Positions 1-5,110 of a stretch of DNA of 5,110 bases are shown here, piece by piece; the stretch's first letter is position 1, and each line of letters starts with the position of its first letter. Location: NCBI GenBank assembly GCA_004562915.1, contig SFQZ01000159.1, forward strand, positions 1 to 5,110, given 5' to 3'. Origin of the DNA: a bacterium (lineage in GTDB: Bacteria > Bacillota_A > Clostridia > Lachnospirales > Lachnospiraceae). Both the position numbers and the translations under genes were made by a program. The notes under the pieces are model-generated. The model ran no database searches. It was not told the origin of the DNA and saw nothing but the letters and a program-made list of their open reading frames with translations.

Positions 1-837
1 GCAGAAATAGTCAACGTTATGAAATCCTGTCTCAGAAGAAATGAGACTGACTTTTTTCTCGGTTTTTGAAAGCAACTGACCGGCCTGTTTTAAACGGTAA
101 TTAATGAGATAGTTAACCGGCGTTATATGTAAATATTTCCGAAACAGATTCAAAGCTGTACTCTTACTGACCATTGCCTGTTCTGCAATGTCATCCAATG
201 AGATACTCCGTGAGTAATTCAGGTGGATAAATTGCATCATGAGCTGTAAACGGGCTTGAGAAGCAGTGGAATACTTCTTGTGTTCTTCCGGGTATGAAAT
301 GTCTGTGTTTTCAAATATTTCCAGCCAGAGATTCTGAAGGAGAGAACTGGTAAGGAGTTCTTTGGTTGAAACGGAATCCTGTGCAGAAATAATTTGCCGC
401 ATGATAGATAAAACCTTTGCCTGCCAGCATATTTCTTTATGAAATATGAGAAATGGCAGTGGGGAAGAAATAATCGGAAGAATATATTTCTGATAAATCA
501 GGCTGTCGCGAGGGGCAATAAAAGAAGGCATAAATACGAAATTGGGAATGAGGGCTTTTGATGGAGAATAAAAGCGATGGAGTACCTTTGTATTAATGAA
601 GATCCCATTTCCTTCGGTTAAATCAAATCGGTCTTCTCCAATCCAGAAAGTAACGGTTCCGGATTCAATAAAAATAAATTCCAATTCTGTATGCCAGTGC
701 CATTCGATACAGTTGAAATCAAAAACGGACAGATCTTCATAATAAAACTGGAAAGGATAGCGATTGCTTCCGTGCTGAACTGCCTCCATTAAATCTTCAT
801 CTGTAATGATTTTCGTATAGGTTGTATTTATATTCAT
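1..837 (-). CDS. AraC-family transcriptional regulator (cupin sensor + AraC HTH), 3' end cut by window
   Basis: Reading the complement from ATG at 837 gives 279 uninterrupted codons that run off the left edge. The N-terminal half looks like an AraC-type cupin sensor: the motif HWHTELEF (residues 47-54) is followed by a glycine-bearing strand pair and VLH (H87), the usual place where a small ligand such as a sugar is bound. The C-terminal part is an AraC DNA-binding domain. The first helix-turn-helix spans about residues 211-235 (SISLDDIAEQAMVSKSTALN) and is followed by the typical ITPVNYLINYRLKQA linker helix. The second starts at about 264 (VSLISSETGFHNVDYFC) and is cut. Compared with a usual length near 290-300, only about 15-20 residues should be missing. 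The start is supported by AGAAGGA at 845-851, seven bases upstream. It is divergent from the small-ORF/MFS operon, which it most likely controls; ligand and sign of regulation are unknown. Confidence 0.93.
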   Translation of the reverse strand, partial: MNINTTYTKIITDEDLMEAVQHGSNRYPFQFYYEDLSVFDFNCIEWHWHTELEFIFIESGTVTFWIGEDRFDLTEGNGIFINTKVLHRFYSPSKALIPNFVFMPSFIAPRDSLIYQKYILPIISSPLPFLIFHKEICWQAKVLSIMRQIISAQDSVSTKELLTSSLLQNLWLEIFENTDISYPEEHKKYSTASQARLQLMMQFIHLNYSRSISLDDIAEQAMVSKSTALNLFRKYLHITPVNYLINYRLKQAGQLLSKTEKKVSLISSETGFHNVDYFC

Positions 838-870
838 AGAAATGTCCTTCTTTGAAACATACTTTACGAT

Positions 871-900
871 ATTATACAATAAATATCAGAAATAATTCAA
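871..900 (-). promoter_or_regulatory. Putative promoter of the AraC-family gene
   Basis: On the complement there is a perfect TATAAT (871-876) and, 18 bases further upstream, TTGAAT (895-900) as a 4-of-6 match to the -35 consensus. It would start transcription near 864 and leave a leader of roughly 27 bases before ATG 837. The -35 box lies inside the left copy of a 10-bp repeat (892-901), so binding there could repress the regulator's own gene. Confidence 0.55.
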
Positions 901-933
901 TGAAAATAACAGAATTATATTATATAATTCAAT
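892..933. repeat. 10-bp direct repeat plus palindrome, candidate operator in the divergent promoter region
   Basis: ATAATTCAAT occurs at 892-901 and again at 924-933, an offset of 32 bp or about three helical turns. The match continues as RAAAA with one difference. Between and overlapping the right copy is a perfect odd palindrome, GAATTATAT-T-ATATAATTC (912-930). The left copy covers the -35 of the regulator gene and the right copy covers the -10 of the operon. AraC proteins commonly bind paired direct sites on one face of the helix, so this is a reasonable operator. The region is very AT-rich, which lowers the weight of any short repeat. Confidence 0.4.
923..928 (+). promoter_or_regulatory. 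Putative -10 box of the leader/small-ORF/MFS operon
   Basis: A perfect TATAAT lies 26 bases before the first start codon at 954. No good -35 hexamer is seen at 16-18 bases upstream, which fits a promoter that needs an activator such as the divergent AraC-type protein. The box is inside the palindrome and the right-hand direct repeat. Confidence 0.45.
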
Positions 934-940
934 AAAAAAT

Positions 941-947
941 GAGGTGA
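941..947 (+). promoter_or_regulatory. Strong ribosome binding site ahead of the 19-codon leader ORF
   Basis: GAGGTGA matches the 3' part of the AAGGAGGTGA consensus and sits six bases before ATG 954. It is the only strong site between the promoter and the 72-residue ORF at 1010, which has no good site of its own: the nearest is AAGGA at 986-990, about 19 bases away. Ribosomes therefore most likely enter the operon at 954. Confidence 0.65.
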
Positions 948-953
948 AAGGAC

Positions 954-1013
954 ATGATGTTCAAATGGTTACATGAAAGTAAAATAAGGATGGTGATTCC
1001 TGATATTTTATGA
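954..1013 (+). CDS. Possible 19-residue leader peptide translationally coupled to the next ORF
   Basis: ATG 954 (or the adjacent ATG 957) opens a short frame, MMFKWLHESKIRMVIPDIL, ending at TGA 1011-1013. It has the best ribosome binding site in the operon. Its stop overlaps the start of the 72-residue ORF as ATGA (1010-1013), a classic coupling arrangement. Three explanations fit: a leader peptide whose translation delivers ribosomes to the next start; the true N-terminus of the 72-residue protein, reached by a -1 frameshift or separated from it by a one-base indel; or a chance ORF. I see no residue run typical of attenuator leaders and no convincing attenuator hairpin. The peptide is not one I recognise. 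Confidence 0.45.
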   Translation: MMFKWLHESKIRMVIPDIL

Positions 1014-1228
1014 GAACAATTGTGAAGATAGAGAATTCCGTATCCGGAAAGAGTCTTTCTATGTATGTAGACAGTACGAGTAAAGTAAATGAATTAATGC
1101 TCGAGCTGATAGAGGCAGGATTTACCGTTGACTATGAGCCTCGTTATATATCGGGAAATTATGAAGGATGCTTTCTGTGTGAGGATGGAAATGTGATTAA
1201 AATATGTTGTAGAAAACAAAAGGAGTGA
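1010..1228 (+). CDS. Small 72-residue cysteine-containing protein of unknown function, in the MFS operon
   Basis: I do not recognise this protein. It is a short soluble sequence without signal peptide or membrane segment. The first 45 residues alternate strand-like and helix-like stretches (VKIENSVSGKSLSMYV, then KVNELMLELIEAGFTVDYEP). The end holds four cysteines, C54xxC57 and C66-C67, in GCFLCEDGNVIKICC, which could bind a metal or form disulfides but lacks the usual zinc-knuckle prolines and glycines. Its start overlaps the leader stop (ATGA). Its last codons contain the AAGGAG of the MFS gene, and its stop touches ATG 1228. This tight packing on both sides is the main evidence that it is real. 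A role tied to the carrier or to its control is an inference from position only. Confidence 0.62.
   Translation: MRTIVKIENSVSGKSLSMYVDSTSKVNELMLELIEAGFTVDYEPRYISGNYEGCFLCEDGNVIKICCRKQKE
1220..1225 (+). promoter_or_regulatory. Ribosome binding site that sets the MFS start at 1234
   Basis: AAGGAG lies eight bases before ATG 1234, but only two bases before ATG 1228, and it overlaps the upstream GTG 1225. Spacing therefore favours ATG 1234. The site is within the last codons of the 72-residue ORF. Confidence 0.7.
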
Positions 1229-1233
1229 TGACC

Positions 1234-2412
1234 ATGCCAAATTATCAGAAAACAAAAAGAGCCTGTTATATGGGATTTATTACACAGGCAATTGCAGCTA
1301 ATTTTGCCCCATTGTTATTTTTAAAATTTCATAATGATTATCAGATTACACTTGGAAAAATCGCATTGATTTCTACCTGCTTTTTCCTTACGCAGTTGTT
1401 GGTAGACTTGTTTTGTGCAAAGTTTGTGGACAAAATAGGGTATCGTATCTGTATTGTTGCTTCTGAGGTATGTTCCGCAGCAGGATTGGTTGGTCTGGCT
1501 TTTCTGCCGGAGCTTTTGCCGGAACCGTTTGTTGGAATTATCCTGAGTGTGATTGTATATGCAGTCGGAAGTGGTCTGATTGAAGTGCTTTGCAGCCCGA
1601 TCGTAGAGGCGTGTCCATTTGATAGCAAAGAGGCAACGATGAGTCTGCTTCACTCTTTTTATTGTTGGGGAGCAGTGGGAACGATTGTGATCTCCACACT
1701 GTTTTTTGCAGTGTTTGGCATGGACAGCTGGAAATGGCTGGCTGTATTATGGGCACTTGTTCCGGCCATAAATATCTATAATTTTGCAACCTGCCCGATT
1801 GAGCATTTGGTAGATGAGGGGCAGGGAATGGGAATAAAGGAACTGTTTCGCAAACCTCTTTTCTGGCTTTCCATATGCTTTATGATCTGCTCCGGTGCAT
1901 CAGAACTGGCTATGGCACAATGGGCATCTGCTTATGCGGAGGCTGCTCTGGGACTGTCAAAGACAATTGGCGATCTGGCCGGTCCCTGCATGTTTGCTGT
2001 TACAATGGGAATCAGTCGTGTGATTTTTGGAAAATATGGTGATAAAATGGATCTGATGAAATTTATGACCGGATCCGGAATTTTATGTGTGATATGCTAC
2101 CTGCTGGCTTCTGTTTCGTCGAATCCGATAACAGGTTTGACTGGATGTATTATCTGTGGTTTTTCTGTTGGGATTATGTGGCCCGGCACAATCAGTATTT
2201 CATCAGAAAGATTTCCGGCAGGTGGAACGGCTATGTTTGCTTTGCTTGCTATGGCGGGGGACCTGGGTGGAAGCATAGGTCCGGGGATTGTTGGACGTGT
2301 TACACAAAGTGCTGGAGACAATATTCGTGCAGGTATGGGAGTTGGACTTTTGTTTCCGGTTACTTTATTAATCATGCTTTTTATTTTTGCAAGGCAAAAG
2401 AATCATAAATGA
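1234..2412 (+). CDS. MFS transporter, FucP-like (probable sugar-type permease)
   Basis: A 392-residue, very hydrophobic protein of normal length for a 12-helix major facilitator carrier in the cell membrane. The loop after helix 2 carries a motif-A-like sequence, FVDKIGYR (residues 64-71). A degenerate repeat of it follows helix 8, FGKYGDKMD (265-273), as expected for the two six-helix halves, with a charged cytoplasmic loop between (about 187-208). GSGLIEVLCSPIVEA (112-126) and LLHSFYCWGAVGT (138-150) resemble the G-x-x-E and LHxFYGxG stretches of fucose-permease-like carriers, so proton-coupled uptake of a sugar or related compound is the best guess. Substrate is not readable from sequence. 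Family knowledge supports MFS firmly; the FucP-like assignment is weaker. GTG 1225 or ATG 1228 are possible starts, but AAGGAG spacing favours ATG 1234. It is the last gene of the operon facing away from the AraC gene, its likely regulator. Confidence 0.93.
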   Translation: MPNYQKTKRACYMGFITQAIAANFAPLLFLKFHNDYQITLGKIALISTCFFLTQLLVDLFCAKFVDKIGYRICIVASEVCSAAGLVGLAFLPELLPEPFVGIILSVIVYAVGSGLIEVLCSPIVEACPFDSKEATMSLLHSFYCWGAVGTIVISTLFFAVFGMDSWKWLAVLWALVPAINIYNFATCPIEHLVDEGQGMGIKELFRKPLFWLSICFMICSGASELAMAQWASAYAEAALGLSKTIGDLAGPCMFAVTMGISRVIFGKYGDKMDLMKFMTGSGILCVICYLLASVSSNPITGLTGCIICGFSVGIMWPGTISISSERFPAGGTAMFALLAMAGDLGGSIGPGIVGRVTQSAGDNIRAGMGVGLLFPVTLLIMLFIFARQKNHK

Positions 2413-2415
2413 AAT

Positions 2416-2439
2416 CTTTTTCCCAAAAGTGGAAAAAAG
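2416..2439. terminator. Weak A/T hairpin just after the MFS stop
   Basis: TTTTTCC (2417-2423) can pair with GGAAAAA (2431-2437) around a seven-base loop. The stem is mostly A-T and lacks a following T-run on the plus strand. On the minus strand its own T-rich arm (TTTTTTCC) could serve as a U-tract. At best it is a weak terminator or processing site between two convergent genes. Confidence 0.25.
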
Positions 2440-2453
2440 GCTGAGAATAGTCA

Positions 2454-2492
2454 ACGGCGGATAATGATGTCCGACGTAAATTTATTTCTGTT
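2454..2492 (+). terminator. Possible terminator of the MFS operon
   Basis: ACGGCGGA (2454-2461) pairs with TCCGACGT (2470-2477), eight pairs with one G-A mismatch and an eight-base loop. A T-rich stretch follows (TAAATTTATTTCTGTTTATT). The layout is that of an intrinsic terminator reading rightward, but the mismatch and the interrupted T-tract make it a modest one. It lies in the 69-base gap between convergent stops. Confidence 0.4.
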
Positions 2493-4800
2493 TATTTATT
2501 GAAGCCAAGATACCTTTGGCCAGTGCGATACTAATCTGTGGGTACAATTCCTGAATTTCCTGATATTTTTCTTCAATCAATTCCGGCTCATCTGCCCAGA
2601 CATCCTCATAGATTTTCATAGCCTTTTTGAAATGGGTTTTAGCCTGTGAGATATTTGCTGTAATCAGGCAGATATTTCCCATGGCTTCCTGCACCTGTGC
2701 ATAATCCAGACAGTGATCTGAATTATAGTGTTTGATAATCTGTGCCAGTTTCTGGAGAGCTGACATTGCCCGCTCCGGTTCCTGCATTTCTGTCAATAAG
2801 GCGGCGTAATTGTTGATCTGCGGGATACTGTCATTGGTATAAAGCAGATTATACTGTTCCAGTAGCAAGATACCCTTTTCCATGTGTTCTTTTGCACGTT
2901 CTGTCTGACCGTTCATGCGGTAAAGACCACCAAGATTGGCATACAGGTTGGAAACAAGGTGGGCATTAGTTTCTGTGATTTCTTTGATCTGCGCAAGTGC
3001 TTCTTTTTCCAGTTTGATGGCTTTTTCTGGTTTTGTTTCCACTGTTGCCTGGTAATCCAGCAATAGTGCCCGGTCAGAAGCGGTGCCATAAGTATTTCCT
3101 TTTAAAAGTTGCTTTAATTCTCGGAGTATCTCTCTCATACCCTTTTGGTAGTGGTATTTCTCCATATATGGGAAGACATCCTCTAAAAACAGAAGGTATT
3201 TGGACATATCATCTTTTTTAATCAGGTGAATGACATTTTCCACTGTCTGGAACAATTTTTTGTAATAGCTGACCTCCATGCCATGCATCAAGCATATTTT
3301 TTGAAGGGAATCCAGTAAAGTGTGACAACTCGTGATGGAAGGTCTGGTTTCAGAAAGGGCAATTTCCTGAATCATTGGATGCAGGGAAATGGTATGCCGG
3401 GTGTTTGCCTGTACAAAACCTGTCTCAATCAGGTCATTGATGTCATTTAAAGTAGTCAGTCCAAGCCAGTCAGCAAAGATGCGGGCGGAAATACCGGCAG
3501 GAGGAAGAAAACACAGATCACGCATGATATCCTGTTGTTCCTGTGAAATGGAATAAAGGGAGAACAGGGTGTGAATATGGTTATAGTAAGTTGCCTTGTT
3601 GTTCTGTCCGTCTTTGATAGCACTGATTTTGTCTTCATTTTCAAGGGATGCCTTTTCCTCCCGGAGTTTTTCCAGTAATTGCTCAGGAGGCAAAATCCCA
3701 TTTTCCAGAAGTTTTGCCGCCAGTTCTACCGCAAAGGTATGGCGGTGAACAGTTTCTATGATCTCTTCTACAAGTGTTCGGTGTTCTTCTGCTTCCGAAT
3801 AAAATGCAGGTGCCAGCTGAAACAAACAGGAGGGTTCCCGTATTTCTTTTAGCTGCAGAATGCAGTGTCCATCAAATTTACTCCTTGTTGTAAAAAGAAT
3901 CCGGCAGCGGTATTTCAACACTACTGATAGAAAACTGTCCTGTGTAACAGTCACATTGAAATTATCTATGATGAGCAGGGTATCATCTTTCAGAGAGCGA
4001 AGAAAACGGTTGTGTTTTCGGAATCGTTCTTCTTCGTTGTCTTCCGGCAGATCGTCAGTGAAATCCATATCTGTAACTGACTGATGCAAATCGCCAGAAT
4101 ATTCAACATAAAGGATGTTTGTATAATATTTTTTGTATTGCTTTGCATATGCTTTCGCCAGTTCACTTTTTCCAATCCCGGCAATCCCATAGAGAAATAC
4201 TTTGCTGTTTTCTTCCAGCATTGTGTGTAATTCTCCCAGTTCTTCTTCCCTTCCTACAAAATGTCGGCATGGTCTGGATACTTCACTGTCCATGATATAA
4301 TCCAGAACAACCGGGGAGAGGGCACCACCTGCAATCAGTTTCTGGTTTTTCGTATCTCTTTTGACAAATTGACGCTCCATACCAAAGGAGATCAGCTTTG
4401 CCAGAAACAGGAGCCGTGAATCCGCAGGTTTGTATAGTAATGCCAGTTTGTTCTTTTTCGCTTCGGATACGGTGGGATCCTGCATAAACAGGGTGTAAAC
4501 ATCCTGTAGTGCCTTGTTGCAGTCGGTCATCAGTGGCAGAAGATTTTGATGTATTGCTTCAGCCAGTTTTTCCTGCTTACTTGGTTTCGCATAGTAAGTA
4601 GAAATTTTGGGACTGATCTTCGCCTGTCCTGTCATCCACCGGCAGACAAGCCCATTATCAAAAGAAAAATCTTTGCTTTCAGGGCTGTTCATAAAATCCT
4701 CAAATACTTCATATAAAAATTCAGGCTGGCTCATCTGGTTACTTTCGCTGATATGATTTTTCAAACATGTCATTATAGAACTAAAATCGCATCGATCCAA
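2482..4800 (-). CDS. STAND-type NTPase: NB-ARC-like ATPase with N-terminal HTH-like region and C-terminal TPR-like repeats
   Basis: A large cytoplasmic signalling ATPase; numbering is from GTG 4812 (776 residues). Residues 1-180 are an unrecognised region with a patch, LVCRWMTGQAKISPKISTYY (55-74), that looks like a helix-turn-helix recognition segment. VGREEELGEL (186-195) opens the ATPase. Walker A is GIAGIGKS (209-216), Walker B is LLIIDNF (279-285), and ILFTTR (305-310) is the sensor-like strand. The GLPL position reads HTFAVELAA (358-366), a divergent form. LHPMIQEIA (477-485) resembles the winged-helix MHD-like motif. Helical TPR-like units fill about 580-740, clearest at 617-654, 662-696 and 702-739. 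In this family ATP binding drives a switch or oligomerisation after a partner is sensed by the repeats; partner and output are unknown. GTG 4812 has no ribosome binding site, whereas AAGGTGG at 4809-4815 sits eight bases before TTG 4800 (residue 5), so I use 4800. It could be a transcription regulator or a defence-type STAND protein. Confidence 0.9.
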   Translation of the reverse strand: MDRCDFSSIMTCLKNHISESNQMSQPEFLYEVFEDFMNSPESKDFSFDNGLVCRWMTGQAKISPKISTYYAKPSKQEKLAEAIHQNLLPLMTDCNKALQDVYTLFMQDPTVSEAKKNKLALLYKPADSRLLFLAKLISFGMERQFVKRDTKNQKLIAGGALSPVVLDYIMDSEVSRPCRHFVGREEELGELHTMLEENSKVFLYGIAGIGKSELAKAYAKQYKKYYTNILYVEYSGDLHQSVTDMDFTDDLPEDNEEERFRKHNRFLRSLKDDTLLIIDNFNVTVTQDSFLSVVLKYRCRILFTTRSKFDGHCILQLKEIREPSCLFQLAPAFYSEAEEHRTLVEEIIETVHRHTFAVELAAKLLENGILPPEQLLEKLREEKASLENEDKISAIKDGQNNKATYYNHIHTLFSLYSISQEQQDIMRDLCFLPPAGISARIFADWLGLTTLNDINDLIETGFVQANTRHTISLHPMIQEIALSETRPSITSCHTLLDSLQKICLMHGMEVSYYKKLFQTVENVIHLIKKDDMSKYLLFLEDVFPYMEKYHYQKGMREILRELKQLLKGNTYGTASDRALLLDYQATVETKPEKAIKLEKEALAQIKEITETNAHLVSNLYANLGGLYRMNGQTERAKEHMEKGILLLEQYNLLYTNDSIPQINNYAALLTEMQEPERAMSALQKLAQIIKHYNSDHCLDYAQVQEAMGNICLITANISQAKTHFKKAMKIYEDVWADEPELIEEKYQEIQELYPQISIALAKGILASINKQK

Positions 4801-4857
4801 TCGCAATCCCACCTTTTCGTATCATTTCTGGTTTTTATCTGGTACTAGATTTCTTTT

Positions 4858-4886
4858 ATCATAGCACAAACATATGTTCTGCACAA
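4858..4886 (-). promoter_or_regulatory. Putative extended -10 promoter of the STAND gene, with a palindrome in the spacer
   Basis: On the complement, TGC-TATGAT (4866 down to 4858) is an extended -10 element. With a 17-base spacer it is preceded by TTGTGC (4881-4886), a poor -35 that the extended -10 could compensate for. The spacer holds a perfect 10-bp palindrome, AACATATGTT (4869-4878). GCACAA occurs at 4864-4869 and again at 4881-4886. A dimeric regulator binding there could control this gene. The leader would be about 50 bases. Confidence 0.45.
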
Positions 4887-4900
4887 CGGTATTTCAACTC

Positions 4901-5003
4901 TATGAACAAAAATAACAGGGTAACAGTCAATCTATACTCAATTTCTGTTCAATGAGAATCTAAAAGCTTTCCTGTAAAATGACCACAGAATAAAAAAACG
5001 GGG
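4901..5003 (+). promoter_or_regulatory. Promoter region of the right-hand divergent gene
   Basis: Two -10-like boxes read rightward: TATACT (4933-4938) and TAAAAT (4975-4980). Neither has a convincing -35 at 16-18 bases. A short tandem TAACAGGG-TAACAGTC (4913-4928) and a nearby CTGTT (4945-4949) form weak direct and inverted repeats. The region must carry the signal for the GTG 5016 gene, but I cannot choose the box with confidence. Confidence 0.3.
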
Positions 5004-5015
5004 AAGGAGAAGCTT

Positions 5016-5110
5016 GTGAAACAGAATGTTGAATTTGAACGGTGCATTGATTTTCTTGTGCGGATGTTAGATAAATATGGCGAAGAGCTGCTCCGGGAAC
5101 TGGAGGAAGA
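5016..5110 (+). CDS. Unidentified protein, N-terminal 31 residues only (cut by window edge)
   Basis: GTG 5016 is preceded at six bases by AAGGAG (5004-5009), the strongest ribosome binding site in the right half. An in-frame TGA at 4980-4982 rules out an upstream start. The 31 visible codons begin MKQNVEFERCIDFLVRMLDK and go on as a charged, probably helical segment rich in Glu, Leu and Arg, with no signal peptide. I do not recognise the family from so short a piece. It is divergent from the STAND gene with 215 bases between the chosen starts, so the two could share control, but a functional link is only a guess. Confidence 0.7.
   Translation, partial: MKQNVEFERCIDFLVRMLDKYGEELLRELEE

Noticed and set aside
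981..1001. AGGA/TCCT hairpin in the leader ORF as an attenuator
   Set aside because: The stem is only four pairs with no T-tract and no competing structure visible.
1321..1789. Minus-strand ORFs of 83-110 codons opposite the MFS gene
   Set aside because: They are shadows of the transporter frame; they lack ribosome binding sites and have low-complexity, non-protein-like composition.
2085..2408. Plus-strand 107-codon and minus-strand 92-codon frames inside the MFS gene
   Set aside because: Fully overlapped by a well-supported membrane protein; the plus-frame product is rich in Trp, Cys and Tyr, as expected of an out-of-frame reading of a membrane gene.
2446..2456. AATAGTCAACG identical to positions 6-16 in the AraC gene, suggesting a duplicated AraC tail or attachment site
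   Set aside because: Eleven bases is about what chance gives within a 5-kb window (a few such pairs expected), and translation past the match does not resemble an AraC C-terminus.
2884..4190. Several 60-81-codon frames on both strands within the STAND gene
   Set aside because: Alternative-frame shadows of a long gene with recognisable Walker motifs; no start signals and no recognisable products.
4913..4949. TAACAGGG-TAACAGTC tandem with nearby CTGTT as an iteron or repeat array
   Set aside because: Only two short, imperfect units; too little for an array, origin or CRISPR. Mentioned only as part of the promoter region.

Overview
The window looks like chromosomal DNA from a low-to-moderate-GC Gram-positive anaerobe, most likely a Clostridia/Lachnospiraceae-type gut bacterium. 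This is an inference from AT-rich intergenic DNA, AAGGAG/GAGGTGA ribosome binding sites, GTG/TTG starts, and the protein style: a cupin-type AraC regulator beside an MFS sugar-type carrier, and a large NB-ARC/TPR protein. There are no rRNA, tRNA, CRISPR, transposase or integrase genes, and no gene-free stretch longer than about 205 bases.

Left half (1-2412): a regulator/transporter module. An AraC-family regulator (minus strand, C-terminus cut off by the window edge) is divergent from a compact plus-strand operon. The operon has a 19-residue leader ORF, a 72-residue cysteine-containing small protein, and a 12-helix MFS carrier with FucP-like features. The leader and small ORF overlap as ATGA, and the ribosome binding site of the carrier lies inside the end of the small ORF, so translation of all three is probably coupled. 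The shared AT-rich promoter region (about 838-953) carries a 10-bp direct repeat with a 32-bp offset. One copy sits on the -35 of the regulator gene and the other on the -10 of the operon, with a perfect palindrome between and over them. That is a plausible operator for the AraC protein itself.

Middle (2413-2481): a short convergent gap with two weak hairpins that may end transcription from one or both sides.

Right half (2482-5110): a 772-776-residue minus-strand STAND-type NTPase. It has an uncharacterised N-terminal region with an HTH-like patch, an NB-ARC-like ATPase core with intact Walker A and B motifs, a winged-helix-like segment with an LHPM motif, and C-terminal TPR-like helices. 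A 200-base promoter region separates it from a divergent plus-strand gene that begins with a strong ribosome binding site and GTG and is cut by the window edge after 31 codons. The STAND protein is the best candidate for a poorly described signalling or defence role, but nothing in the window identifies its trigger or output.
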